Positions 43,279-52,408 of a stretch of DNA of 64,000 nucleotides are shown piece by piece (position 1 is the first letter of the stretch; the number at the start of each line of letters is the position of its first letter). The position numbers and the translations under genes are program-made. The notes beneath the pieces were generated by a model. That model was not told the origin of the DNA. It ran no database searches and saw nothing but the letters and a program-made list of their open reading frames with translations. Origin of the DNA: a bacterium (GTDB taxonomy: Bacteria; Bacillota; Bacilli; Lactobacillales; Streptococcaceae); contig CAJNBT010000002.1 in the NCBI GenBank assembly GCA_905221085.1, forward strand, positions 124,001 to 188,000, read 5' to 3'.

Positions 43279-44556
43279 ATGAATCCAATCCAAAGAGCTT
43301 GGGCTTATGTCAGCAGAAAACGACTGAGAAGTTTTATTTTATTTCTGATTTTATTGCTACTATTGGCCGGAATTTCAGCCTGTTTGACTCTGATGAAGTC
43401 CAACAAAACAGTGGAAACCAATCTTTACAAATCACTCAACACATCTTTTTCTATTAAGAAGATAGAAAATGGTCAGACTTTCAAGTTGTCGGACCTAGCA
43501 TCTGTAAGCAAGATTAAGGGACTGGAAAATGTCTCTCCTGAACTCGAGACGGTCACAAAATTAAAAGACAAGGAAGCGGTGAGTGGAGAGCAGAGCGTGG
43601 AGCGTGATGATTTGTCAGCTGCAGACAAAAACTTGGTTAGTTTAACAGCTCTTGAGGATTCATCCAAGGATGTGACCTTTACCAGTTCGGCTTTCAATCT
43701 AAAAGAAGGGCGACACCTTCAAAAAGGGGATTCCAAGAAAATCTTGATCCACGAAGAGTTGGCCAAGAAGAACGGTCTTTCGCTTCATGACAAGCTTCGC
43801 TTGGATGCTGGACAGTCAGAATCTGGCAAAGGACAAACAGTAGAGTTTGAGATTGTCGGCATCTTCTCTGGTAAAAAACAAGAGAAATTTACAGGCTTGT
43901 CTTCAGACTTTAGTGAAAACCAGGTCTTTACAGACTATGAAAGTAGCCAAACCCTTTTGGGAAATGGTGAATCTCAAGTCAGTGCAGCTCGCTTCTATGT
44001 AGAAAATCCTAAGGAAATGGATGGACTTATGAAGCAGGTGGAAAACTTAGCCTTGGAAAATCAAGGCTACCAAGTCGAAAAGGAAAACAAGGCTTTTGAA
44101 CAAATCAAAGACTCAGTTGCAACCTTCCAAACCTTCCTTACCATCTTCCTTTATGGAATGTTGATAGCAGGAGCTGGAGCCTTAATTTTGGTCTTGTCTC
44201 TTTGGTTGAGAGAAAGGGTTTACGAAGTGGGAATCCTTCTGGCACTTGGAAAAGGCAAGAGCTCGATTTTCCTACAATTCTGTTTAGAGGTGGTTTTGGT
44301 ATCTATCGGTGCTTTGCTTCCGGCATTTGTTGCAGGAAACGCCATTACATCCTATCTGCTCCAAACTGTCCTAGCAAGTGGAGATCAGGCAAGCTTACAA
44401 GATACACTAGCCAAAGCAAGCAGTTTATCAACCAGCATCCTATCTTTTGCAGAATCCTATGTTTTTCTAGTTCTGCTTAGTTGCTTATCTGTAGCCCTTT
44501 GTTTCCTATTCTTATTTAGAAAATCGCCGAAAGAAATTTTATCATCTATTAGTTAA
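43279..44556 (+). CDS. vex1: Vex1 ABC transporter permease (FtsX/MacB-like)
   Basis: A 425-residue permease: N-terminal helix (about 20-40), a large extracellular MacB-type domain (residues 45-275), and three C-terminal helices around FLYGMLIAGAGALILVLSL, FLQFCLEVVLVSIGAL and ESYVFLVLLSCLSVAL. GGAGGT precedes ATG. With Vex2 and Vex3 it forms the transporter of the vex-vnc locus, once proposed to export the Pep27 peptide and affect vancomycin tolerance; those claims are contested. Confidence 0.92.
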   Translation: MNPIQRAWAYVSRKRLRSFILFLILLLLLAGISACLTLMKSNKTVETNLYKSLNTSFSIKKIENGQTFKLSDLASVSKIKGLENVSPELETVTKLKDKEAVSGEQSVERDDLSAADKNLVSLTALEDSSKDVTFTSSAFNLKEGRHLQKGDSKKILIHEELAKKNGLSLHDKLRLDAGQSESGKGQTVEFEIVGIFSGKKQEKFTGLSSDFSENQVFTDYESSQTLLGNGESQVSAARFYVENPKEMDGLMKQVENLALENQGYQVEKENKAFEQIKDSVATFQTFLTIFLYGMLIAGAGALILVLSLWLRERVYEVGILLALGKGKSSIFLQFCLEVVLVSIGALLPAFVAGNAITSYLLQTVLASGDQASLQDTLAKASSLSTSILSFAESYVFLVLLSCLSVALCFLFLFRKSPKEILSSIS

Positions 44557-44568
44557 GAAGGAGAAATC

Positions 44569-45216
44569 ATGACTTTATTACAATTACAAGATGTTACCTA
44601 CCGTTATAAGAACACTGCTGAAGCAGTCCTATATCAGATCAATTATAATTTTGAACCCGGGAAATTTTACAGTATTATTGGGGAGTCAGGAGCAGGAAAA
44701 TCCACTCTCTTGTCCCTACTGGCTGGTCTAGATAGTCCTGTTGAAGGTTCTATCCTTTTTCAAGGAGAGGATATTCGTAAGAAGGGCTATTCTTACCATC
44801 GCATGCACCATATTTCTCTGGTCTTTCAAAATTATAACTTGATAGATTATCTTTCTCCACTGGAAAATATCCGCTTGGTCAATAAAAAGGCAAGCAAGGA
44901 TACACTGCTTGAGCTTGGTTTGGATGAAAGTCAGATTAAGCGGAATGTTCTCCAGTTATCAGGTGGTCAACAACAACGTGTTGCCATTGCTCGCAGTTTG
45001 GTATCGGAAGCTCCAGTTATTCTAGCTGATGAGCCAACAGGAAATCTGGACCCTAAAACTGCTGGAGATATTGTCGAACTGCTCAAATCACTTGCCCAGA
45101 AAACAGGTAAATGTGTCATTGTCGTAACCCACAGTAAAGAAGTGGCACAAGCGTCAGATGTTACACTTGAGTTGAAAGATAAGAAACTGACTGAAACTCG
45201 CAATATGACGAAATAA
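44569..45216 (+). CDS. vex2: Vex2 ABC transporter ATP-binding protein
   Basis: A 215-residue MacB/LolD-like ATPase: Walker A GESGAGKST (residues 38-46), Q-loop LVFQNYNLIDYLSP, signature LSGGQQQRVAIARSL, Walker B VILADEPTGNLDPKT, and switch His in VVTHSKEVA. RBS AAGGAG. It is cotranscribed between the two permease genes. Confidence 0.94.
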   Translation: MTLLQLQDVTYRYKNTAEAVLYQINYNFEPGKFYSIIGESGAGKSTLLSLLAGLDSPVEGSILFQGEDIRKKGYSYHRMHHISLVFQNYNLIDYLSPLENIRLVNKKASKDTLLELGLDESQIKRNVLQLSGGQQQRVAIARSLVSEAPVILADEPTGNLDPKTAGDIVELLKSLAQKTGKCVIVVTHSKEVAQASDVTLELKDKKLTETRNMTK

Positions 45217-45271
45217 TATGAGCTTTTTCTGTTAGAACTATAAAATAGAACAAAATCTAGAAAGGGAACCT

Positions 45272-46651
45272 ATGTTACACAACGCATTTGCCTATGTTAC
45301 AAGGAAGTTTTTCAAATCGATTGTCATCTTCCTGATTATTCTCCTCATGGCGAGCTTGAGTTTGGTCGGCTTGTCTATCAAGGGAGCTACTGCCAAGGCT
45401 TCTCAGGAGACCTTTAAAAATATTACCAATAGTTTTTCCATGCAAATCAATCGTCGCGTCAATCAAGGGACGCCACGTGGTGCTGGGAATATTAAGGGTG
45501 AAGATATCAAAAAAATCACCGAAAACAAGGCCATTGAGTCTTATGTGAAACGCATCAACGCTATCGGAGATTTGACTGGATATGAACTTATCGAAACTCC
45601 AGAAACCAAGAAAAATCTGACACCTGACCGTGCTAAACATTTTGGAAGTAGCTTGATGATTACAGGTGTCAATGACTCTTCTAAAGAAGACAAGTTTGTC
45701 TCTGGTTCTTATAAGTTGGTCGAAGGTGAGCACCTAACCAACGATGACAAAGACAAGATTCTCATACACAAGGACTTGGCAGCCAAACACGGCTGGAAAG
45801 TAGGGGATAAGGTCAAACTAGACTCTAATGTCTACGATGCAGACAATGAAAAAGGTGCCAAGGAAACAGTTGAAGTGACAATCAAGGGACTCTTTGATGG
45901 CCACAATAAGTCGGCAGTCACCTACTCACAAGAACTCTACGAAAATACTGCTATCACAGACATCCATACGGCTGCTAAACTTTATGGATACACAGAAGAC
46001 ACAGCTATTTATGGGGACGCAACCTTCTTTGTAACAGCAGACAAGAGCTTGGATGATGTTATGAAAGAGTTGAATGGCATCAGTGGTATCAACTGGAAGA
46101 GCTATACACTTGTTAAGAGCTCATCTAACTACCCAGCTCTTGAGCAATCCATCTCTGGCATGTACAAGATGGCCAACCTCCTCTTCTGGGGCAGCTTGAG
46201 CTTCTCAGTTCTTCTCCTTGCCCTCTTACTCAGCCTTTGGATCAACGCTCGACGCAAGGAAGTGGGAATCCTGCTCTCTATTGGTCTCAAGCAGGCAAGT
46301 ATCTTGGGTCAATTTATCACCGAATCCATCTTGATTGCCATCCCTGCTCTTGTTTCTGCTTACTTCTTAGCTACTTACACAGCGCGTGCAATCGGAAACA
46401 CTGTCCTTGCCAATGTCACTTCAGGTGTTGCCAAGCAAGCAAGTAAGGCAGCTCAAGCCTCTAACCTTGGTGGCGGTGCAGAAGTAGATGGTTTTAGCAA
46501 GACATTGTCGAGCCTAGATATTTCTATTCAGACATCAGACTTTATCATCGTCTTTGTCCTAGCCTTGGTTCTAGTGGTTCTCGTTATGGCGCTTGCTTCA
46601 AGCAATCTCCTCAGAAAACAACCAAAAGAGCTCTTGCTTGATGGCGAATAA
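45272..46651 (+). CDS. vex3: Vex3 ABC transporter permease (FtsX/MacB-like)
   Basis: A 459-residue permease homologous to Vex1: N-terminal helix (residues 15-35), a large extracellular domain (38-295), then three helices around LLFWGSLSFSVLLLALLLSL, FITESILIAIPALVSAYF and FIIVFVLALVLVVLVMAL. RBS AGAAAGGG. It is followed by a terminator, so the VncRS genes have a separate promoter. Confidence 0.92.
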   Translation: MLHNAFAYVTRKFFKSIVIFLIILLMASLSLVGLSIKGATAKASQETFKNITNSFSMQINRRVNQGTPRGAGNIKGEDIKKITENKAIESYVKRINAIGDLTGYELIETPETKKNLTPDRAKHFGSSLMITGVNDSSKEDKFVSGSYKLVEGEHLTNDDKDKILIHKDLAAKHGWKVGDKVKLDSNVYDADNEKGAKETVEVTIKGLFDGHNKSAVTYSQELYENTAITDIHTAAKLYGYTEDTAIYGDATFFVTADKSLDDVMKELNGISGINWKSYTLVKSSSNYPALEQSISGMYKMANLLFWGSLSFSVLLLALLLSLWINARRKEVGILLSIGLKQASILGQFITESILIAIPALVSAYFLATYTARAIGNTVLANVTSGVAKQASKAAQASNLGGGAEVDGFSKTLSSLDISIQTSDFIIVFVLALVLVVLVMALASSNLLRKQPKELLLDGE

Positions 46652-46658
46652 CAAACTT

Positions 46659-46704
46659 GCTACCTATTCTCCTCCAAATGGGGTATAATATAGGTAGCAT
46701 TTTT
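46659..46704 (+). terminator. vex operon terminator
   Basis: GCTACCTAT (46659-46667) pairs with ATAGGTAGC (46690-46698), then ATTTTT. A TATAAT (46684-46689) in the loop may serve the vnc genes. Confidence 0.75.
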
Positions 46705-46792
46705 GTCTATTTCATCTTGATAAGGCCTTTGTTTTTCAGGATGAAACCGATATGATTTACAAGAAATTTAAAGGAATGTGAAACGTTTTTCT

Positions 46793-47449
46793 ATGAAAAT
46801 TTTAATTGTAGAAGATGAAGAGATGATCCGTGAGGGGATCAGTGATTATTTGACGGATTGTGGTTATGAAACCATTGAGGCTGCAGATGGGCAAGAAGCT
46901 TTAGAAAAATTTTCCAGCTATGAAGTAGCCTTGGTTTTACTGGATATCCAGATGCCCAAGCTCAACGGTCTAGAAGTCCTAGCTGAGATTCGTAAAACCA
47001 GTCAGGTTCCTGTATTGATGCTGACAGCCTTTCAGGATGAGGAATACAAGATGAGTGCCTTTGCCTCTCTGGCAGATGGCTATCTGGAAAAACCTTTTTC
47101 CCTCTCCCTCTTAAAAGTAAGGGTGGACGCGATTTTCAAGCGCTATTATGATACGGGACGAATCTTTTCTTATAAGGATGCCAAGGTGGATTTTGAGAGC
47201 TACAGTGCAAGCCTAGCAGGAGAGGAAGTAGCTATCAATGCCAAAGAGTTGGAAATTTTAGACTATCTGGTGAAAAATGAAGGGAGGGCCTTGACCCGAT
47301 CTCAGATAATAGATGCTGTCTGGAAAGCGACAGATGAGGTTCCCTTTGACCGTGTCATTGATGTCTATATCAAGGAATTGCGGAAAAAGCTGGACTTGGA
47401 CTGCATCCTCACTGTGCGCAATGTTGGTTATAAATTGGAGCGAAAATGA
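46793..47449 (+). CDS. vncR: Response regulator VncR
   Basis: A 218-residue OmpR-family regulator. Receiver domain with acidic residues EDEE and phospho-acceptor Asp51 in LVLLDIQMPKLNG; the conserved Lys in YLEKPFSLSLLKVR; C-terminal winged helix with RALTRSQIIDAVW and ILTVRNVGYKLE. An upstream GTG (46778) could add five residues, but the conventional start MKILIVEDEEM is used. It overlaps vncS by four bases. Confidence 0.92.
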   Translation: MKILIVEDEEMIREGISDYLTDCGYETIEAADGQEALEKFSSYEVALVLLDIQMPKLNGLEVLAEIRKTSQVPVLMLTAFQDEEYKMSAFASLADGYLEKPFSLSLLKVRVDAIFKRYYDTGRIFSYKDAKVDFESYSASLAGEEVAINAKELEILDYLVKNEGRALTRSQIIDAVWKATDEVPFDRVIDVYIKELRKKLDLDCILTVRNVGYKLERK

Positions 47450-48774
47450 AACGAACAGGTTTATTTACAAAGATATTTATCTACACCTTCTCGATTTTTA
47501 GTGTTCTGGTAATTTGCCTTCATTTAGCCATTTATTTTCTATTTCCCTCGACTTATCTGACCCATCGTCAGGAAACCATTGGCCAGAAAGCGACAGCCAT
47601 TGCCCAGTCCCTAGAAGGGAAAGATAGGCAAAGTATCGAGCAAGTATTAGACTTGTATTCCCAGACTAGTGAGATTAAGGGGGCGGTCAAGGGGGAGATG
47701 ACCGAGGACAAATTAGAGGTTAAGGACAGCCTTCCTCTGGATACGGACCGTCAGACAACCTCGCTTTTTATCGAGGAGCGCGAGGTGACAACGCAAGACG
47801 GTGGCACTATGACTCTCCAGTTTCTGGTGTCCATGGACTTGCAAAAGGAAGCAGAGCAGATTAGTCTCCAATTTCTTCCCTATACCTTGCTGGCCTCCTT
47901 TCTGATTTCCCTCTTGGTAGCCTATATCTACGCTAGGACCATTGTTGCTCCGATTTTGGAAATCAAGTGGGTGACCCGTCGGATGATGGAACTGGATGCT
48001 CAAGTGCGATTGCGCGTGGATTCTAAGGATGAGATTGGTGATCTCAAGGAACAAATCAATAGCCTCTACCAGCATCTTTTGACTGTTATTGCGGACTTGC
48101 ATGACAAGAATGAAGCTATTCTCCAGCTGGAAAAGATGAAGGTTGAGTTCCTACGTGGAGCTTCTCATGAATTGAAAACACCTCTGGCTAGTTTGAAAAT
48201 CCTGATCGAAAACATGAAAGAAAATGTCGGGCGTTATAAGGATAGAGACCACTATCTGGGAGTTGCCTTAGGAATTGTGGATGAGCTTAATCACCACGTT
48301 CTCCAGATACTTTCTCTCTCGTCTGTACAGGAATTACGAGATGATAGGGAACAAATTGACTTACACCAGATGACGCAAAGTCTGGTTAAGGATTATGTCT
48401 TGCTCGCCAAGGAGAGAGGGCTCCAGATAGACAATAGTTTGACCCATCAGCAGGCTTATCTAAACCCATCAGTTATGAAGTTGATCCTATCTAATCTCAT
48501 CAGCAATGCCATCAAGCACTCCACTCTAGGTGGCTTGGTCCGCATCGGGGAGAGAGAAGGAGAACTCTTTATCGAGAATAGCTGTAGCCCAGAAGAACAA
48601 GAAAAACTAGCCCAGTCTTTTTCTGACAATGCTAGTCGCAAGGCTAAGGGTTCTGGGATGGGGCTCTTTGTGGTCAAGAGTCTATTGGAACATGAAAAAT
48701 TACCTTATCGTTTTGAGATGAAGGAGAATCGTTTGTCCTTCTTCATAGCTTTTCCAAAAGTCGCCCAAGACTAG
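47446..48774 (+). CDS. vncS: Sensor histidine kinase VncS
   Basis: A 442-residue membrane kinase: helix 1 (residues 8-30), an extracellular domain (31-140), helix 2 (145-163), a HAMP domain, the phospho-acceptor His241 in RGASHELKTPLAS, and an ATP-binding domain with LILSNLISNAIKHS and KGSGMGLFVVKSL. Its signal is not established. It is translationally coupled to VncR. Confidence 0.92.
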   Translation: MKRTGLFTKIFIYTFSIFSVLVICLHLAIYFLFPSTYLTHRQETIGQKATAIAQSLEGKDRQSIEQVLDLYSQTSEIKGAVKGEMTEDKLEVKDSLPLDTDRQTTSLFIEEREVTTQDGGTMTLQFLVSMDLQKEAEQISLQFLPYTLLASFLISLLVAYIYARTIVAPILEIKWVTRRMMELDAQVRLRVDSKDEIGDLKEQINSLYQHLLTVIADLHDKNEAILQLEKMKVEFLRGASHELKTPLASLKILIENMKENVGRYKDRDHYLGVALGIVDELNHHVLQILSLSSVQELRDDREQIDLHQMTQSLVKDYVLLAKERGLQIDNSLTHQQAYLNPSVMKLILSNLISNAIKHSTLGGLVRIGEREGELFIENSCSPEEQEKLAQSFSDNASRKAKGSGMGLFVVKSLLEHEKLPYRFEMKENRLSFFIAFPKVAQD

Positions 48775-48795
48775 GGATAGAAAGGGTTTACATGG

Positions 48796-48858
48796 ATGAA
48801 GCTAGAAGAAATTCAATCGAAACTACGGGAAAAACTAGATTTTTTTGTCGAAAAGTGA
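48796..48858 (+). CDS. Candidate 20-residue small ORF between vncS and fba
   Basis: ATG with AAAGGG at 48781-48786 encodes MKLEEIQSKLREKLDFFVEK, a compact amphipathic-helix-like peptide. It overlaps the start of the fba promoter region. No family is recognised and translation is not proven. Confidence 0.3.
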   Translation: MKLEEIQSKLREKLDFFVEK

Positions 48859-48914
48859 TAAAATGAACAATGTAAATGGGATGACCCATAAAAATATACA
48901 GGAGGCCTGATAAA

Positions 48915-49796
48915 ATGGCAATCGTTTCAGCAGAAAAATTTGTCCAAGCAGCTCGTGACAACGGTTATGCAGTTGGTGGATTTAACACAAACAACCTTGA
49001 GTGGACTCAAGCTATCTTGCGCGCAGCAGAAGCTAAAAAAGCTCCAGTTTTGATCCAAACTTCAATGGGTGCTGCTAAATACATGGGTGGTTACAAAGTT
49101 GCTCGCAACTTGATCGCTAACCTTGTTGAATCAATGGGTATCACTGTACCAGTAGCTATCCACCTTGACCACGGTCACTACGAAGATGCACTTGAGTGTA
49201 TCGAAGTTGGTTACACTTCAATCATGTTTGACGGTTCACACCTTCCAGTTGAAGAAAACCTTAAATTGGCTAAAGAAGTTGTTGAAAAAGCACACGCTAA
49301 AGGTATCTCAGTAGAAGCTGAAGTTGGTACAATCGGTGGTGAAGAAGACGGAATCATCGGTAAAGGTGAATTGGCTCCAATCGAAGACGCTAAAGCAATG
49401 GTTGCAACTGGTATCGACTTCTTGGCAGCTGGTATCGGTAACATCCACGGTCCTTACCCAGCAAACTGGGAAGGTCTTGACCTTGACCACTTGCAAAAAT
49501 TGACAGAAGCTCTTCCTGGATTCCCAATCGTATTGCACGGTGGATCAGGTATTCCTGATGAGCAAATCCAAGCAGCTATCAAACTTGGTGTTGCGAAAGT
49601 TAACGTTAACACTGAATGCCAAATCGCATTCGCTAATGCAACTCGTAAATTTGCTCGTGACTACGAAGCAAACGAAGCAGAATACGACAAGAAAAAACTC
49701 TTCGACCCACGTAAATTCTTGGCTGACGGTGTAAAAGCTATCCAAGCATCAGTTGAAGAACGTATCGACGTATTCGGTTCAGAAGGTAAAGCATAA
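48915..49796 (+). CDS. fba: Fructose-1,6-bisphosphate aldolase, class II
   Basis: A 293-residue glycolytic enzyme that splits fructose-1,6-bisphosphate. Zinc ligands in IHLDHGHYEDALECI, the VEAEVGTIGGEEDG segment and HGGSGIPDEQIQAAIKLGVA are class II hallmarks. Codon use is highly biased (strong expression), unlike the AT-rich genes to the right. RBS AGGAGG. A terminator follows. Confidence 0.98.
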   Translation: MAIVSAEKFVQAARDNGYAVGGFNTNNLEWTQAILRAAEAKKAPVLIQTSMGAAKYMGGYKVARNLIANLVESMGITVPVAIHLDHGHYEDALECIEVGYTSIMFDGSHLPVEENLKLAKEVVEKAHAKGISVEAEVGTIGGEEDGIIGKGELAPIEDAKAMVATGIDFLAAGIGNIHGPYPANWEGLDLDHLQKLTEALPGFPIVLHGGSGIPDEQIQAAIKLGVAKVNVNTECQIAFANATRKFARDYEANEAEYDKKKLFDPRKFLADGVKAIQASVEERIDVFGSEGKA

Positions 49797-49818
49797 TCTA
49801 GCTGAATAATACAGATGA

Positions 49819-49844
49819 AACCTGCCCATTGGGTGGGTTTTTTG
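49819..49844 (+). terminator. fba terminator
   Basis: AACCTGCCC pairs with GGGTGGGTT around ATT, then TTTT. Confidence 0.8.
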
Positions 49845-50112
49845 TATCTGAATATATAGCGAATATACTCTAGAAGAATTAACCTTAAGTTGCTAAAAGG
49901 TTCTATTTTTTCTACAATAATGCTATGAAAAAATTAAAATGTAATCTTGGTTTTAGAGGAGCTTTTTTTAGTTTAAATAAATTTTAAAAATACTAATTAA
50001 GAAAATCATGAAATAATAGTAATTCAACATATGCTATAATAGAATGAAATCAAGGAATGGCAACCTATTCACCTTAAATCGAAATAATATAAAAATATGA
50101 GGAAATTATAAG
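49845..50112. other. AT-rich intergenic region after fba
   Basis: About 270 bases of very AT-rich DNA without a convincing gene. TATAAT at 50035-50040 may be the -10 for the methyltransferase gene. Confidence 0.5.
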
Positions 50113-50877
50113 ATGAACAATTATATAAAATTAAATAAAGATAGATGGAATAATGTAAAAAATGACTATACTGAGCCATTGACACATGAAGAATTAGAAG
50201 AAGCTAGAAAACATCAAATTTCTGTTGCCTTAACTGTTGGGAAAAAAGTTCCAAAAGAATGGTTTGAAAAAGCAAACGGAAAAAAGATATTAGGTTTAGC
50301 TTGTGGTGGAGGACAACAGGGACCAGTTTTTGCTGCAAAAGGTTATGATGTAACCATAATGGATTTTTCGAAATCACAATTACAAAGAGATGAAATGGTT
50401 GCTAAAAGAGAAGGCTTAAAAATCAACACAGTTCAAGGTGATATGACAGAACCATTTCCATTTGAAAATGAAACTTTTGATATTATTTTTAATCCAGTTT
50501 CAAATGTATATATAGAAGATTTAGAAAACATGTATAAAGAAGCTTCTCGAGTATTGAAAAAGGGTGGATTGTTAATGGTCGGATTTATGAATCCTTGGAT
50601 ATACATGTATGATACTGATATTGTGTGGGACAAACCTGATGAGGAACTGCTTTTGAAGTTTTCATTACCTTTTAATTCAAAGGAGCTTGAAGAGGAAGGC
50701 AAGGTAACCATCAATCCAGAATATGGCTATGAATTTAGCCATACTTTAGAAACTCAGATTAGAGGACAACTTAAAAATGGTCTTGCTATGATAGATTTTT
50801 ATGAATCGTGTGACAAAAGACATAGATTGTCACGTTATGGGAATGACTATATAGCTACACTTAGCATTAAACTATAA
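50113..50877 (+). CDS. Class I SAM-dependent methyltransferase
   Basis: A 254-residue protein. Motif I is ILGLACGGGQQGPVFAAKGY (about residues 59-78), then VTIMDFSKSQL (motif II acidic residue) and FDIIFNPVSNVYIED; this is the UbiE/COQ5-like small-molecule methyltransferase type. The substrate is unknown. It is much more AT-rich than fba and stands alone on an AT-rich island, suggesting acquisition. The ribosome site is weak (GAGGAAAT). Confidence 0.85.
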   Translation: MNNYIKLNKDRWNNVKNDYTEPLTHEELEEARKHQISVALTVGKKVPKEWFEKANGKKILGLACGGGQQGPVFAAKGYDVTIMDFSKSQLQRDEMVAKREGLKINTVQGDMTEPFPFENETFDIIFNPVSNVYIEDLENMYKEASRVLKKGGLLMVGFMNPWIYMYDTDIVWDKPDEELLLKFSLPFNSKELEEEGKVTINPEYGYEFSHTLETQIRGQLKNGLAMIDFYESCDKRHRLSRYGNDYIATLSIKL

Positions 50878-50983
50878 TGGTATAGAACATACTTCAAGAG
50901 AATAGCCTGTTTTATTTTTCGTAAGGGTTAAAATCTAAATCCCAGTTTGTCGAAGTAAAACAATTAAATAAAATTCGAGAGAG

Positions 50984-51017
50984 GAAGTGAAAGCAGATAG
51001 TCGATACTTCCTTTTTT
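50984..51017 (+). terminator. Hairpin terminator after the methyltransferase
   Basis: GGAAGT pairs with ACTTCC across a 17-base loop, then TTTTTT. Confidence 0.55.
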
Positions 51018-51219
51018 GTTGTCAGAAATTGAAAAACTGAAAGTAGAATTTTTGGAAGAACTAAAAAACATTGGCACAAAGAGAAAGATTGGAAAGACAA
51101 CCGATGAGTTTATTGTATATTTCAATGAAAATGCAACTGAAACAATCCAAGATAGACTGACAAGAATAATACTGAAGGAGCTTAGGAGAAAATTGGATGA
51201 AAAGATGATTTTGAATTAA
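51016..51219 (+). pseudogene. Possible gene fragment in the AT-rich island
   Basis: A 67-codon frame without a good start (only TTG) and no ribosome site. It contains IEKLKVEFLEELKNIG and RIILKELRRKLDEK, a charged helical pattern. It directly follows a terminator. Probably a remnant or chance frame. Confidence 0.25.
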
Positions 51220-51271
51220 AAATAGAATTTTAAGAGAGAAATCTCTAATTTCATAAAATTTAGGCAAACGC

Positions 51272-51300
51272 TTGCATTCTAGTTTTTATTGGACTATAAT
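51272..51300 (+). promoter_or_regulatory. Promoter of the ABC-2 transporter operon
   Basis: TTGCAT (51272-51277), 17-base spacer, TATAAT (51295-51300); leader of about 110 bases before the ATPase start. Confidence 0.75.
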
Positions 51301-51414
51301 AGGTTGGTATAGAACCTTCTGTAATAATAAAATGTAGCAGGTTTAGAAAGTAAGGATTTAGAATGTTTGTAGTCAAAAACACAATGTTGCTATTCCTTAC
51401 ATAGGGAGATCAAT

Positions 51415-52407
51415 ATGGCAATGATAGAAGTGGAACATCTTCAGAAAAATTTTGTGAAGACTGTTAAGGAACCAGGCTTGAAGGGGGCTTTACGTTCTTT
51501 TATTCATCCTGAAAAGCAGATCTTTGAAGCGGTCAAGGATTTGACTTTTGAAGTTCCAAAAGGGCAGATTTTAGGATTTATCGGGGCAAATGGTGCTGGA
51601 AAGTCGACAACCATCAAAATGCTGACAGGGATTTTGAAACCAACATCTGGTTTTTGTCGGATTAATGGCAAGATTCCCCAGGACAATCGCCAAGATTATG
51701 TCAAGGATATTGGAGTCGTTTTCGGACAACGAACCCAGTTATGGTGGGATTTGGCTTTACAAGAGACCTACACGGTCTTGAAAGAGATTTACGATGTGCC
51801 AGATTCGCTCTTCCATAAGCGCATGGACTTTTTGAATGAAGTCTTGGATTTGAAGGATTTTATCAAAGACCCCGTGAGGACTCTTTCACTGGGACAGCGC
51901 ATGCGGGCGGATATTGCGGCTTCCTTGCTTCACAATCCCAAGGTTCTCTTTTTAGATGAGCCGACCATTGGTTTGGACGTTTCGGTCAAGGATAATATTC
52001 GTCGGGCTATTACTCAGATTAACCAGGAGGAAGAAACAACCATTCTCTTGACCACCCATGACTTAAGTGATATTGAGCAACTATGTGATCGGATTTTTAT
52101 GATTGATAAGGGGCAAGAGATTTTTGATGGAACGGTTAGCCAGCTCAAGGAGTCCTTTGGTAAGATGAAGACACTCTCCTTTGAACTGCTACCAGGTCAA
52201 AGTCATATCGTTTCTCACTATGAAGGTTTTTCGGATATGACAATTGACAGACAAGGAAATAGTCTCAACATTGAATTCGATAGTTCTCGCTACCAGTCAG
52301 CTGATATTATCAAGCAAACCCTGTCTGATTTTGAAATCCGCGATTTGAAGATGGTGGATACGGATATAGAGGATATTATCCGTCGCTTCTATCGAAAGGA
52401 GCTCTAA
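51415..52407 (+). CDS. ABC-2 type transporter ATP-binding protein
   Basis: A 330-residue ATPase: Walker A GANGAGKST (residues 57-65), Q-loop VVFGQRTQLWWDL, signature LSLGQRMRADIAASLL (the LSLGQ variant seen in DUF-type drug and polysaccharide exporters), Walker B VLFLDEPTIGLDV and switch His TTHDLSDIEQ. A C-terminal extension (about 235-330) may be regulatory. Two permease genes follow with one-base gaps. The cargo is unknown. Confidence 0.93.
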   Translation: MAMIEVEHLQKNFVKTVKEPGLKGALRSFIHPEKQIFEAVKDLTFEVPKGQILGFIGANGAGKSTTIKMLTGILKPTSGFCRINGKIPQDNRQDYVKDIGVVFGQRTQLWWDLALQETYTVLKEIYDVPDSLFHKRMDFLNEVLDLKDFIKDPVRTLSLGQRMRADIAASLLHNPKVLFLDEPTIGLDVSVKDNIRRAITQINQEEETTILLTTHDLSDIEQLCDRIFMIDKGQEIFDGTVSQLKESFGKMKTLSFELLPGQSHIVSHYEGFSDMTIDRQGNSLNIEFDSSRYQSADIIKQTLSDFEIRDLKMVDTDIEDIIRRFYRKEL

Positions 52408-52408
52408 G

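Noticed and set aside
46679-46756. 25-codon frame between vex3 and vncR as a Pep27 gene
   Set aside because: It runs through the vex terminator and a TATAAT box, lacks a ribosome site and does not resemble the basic Pep27 sequence I remember.
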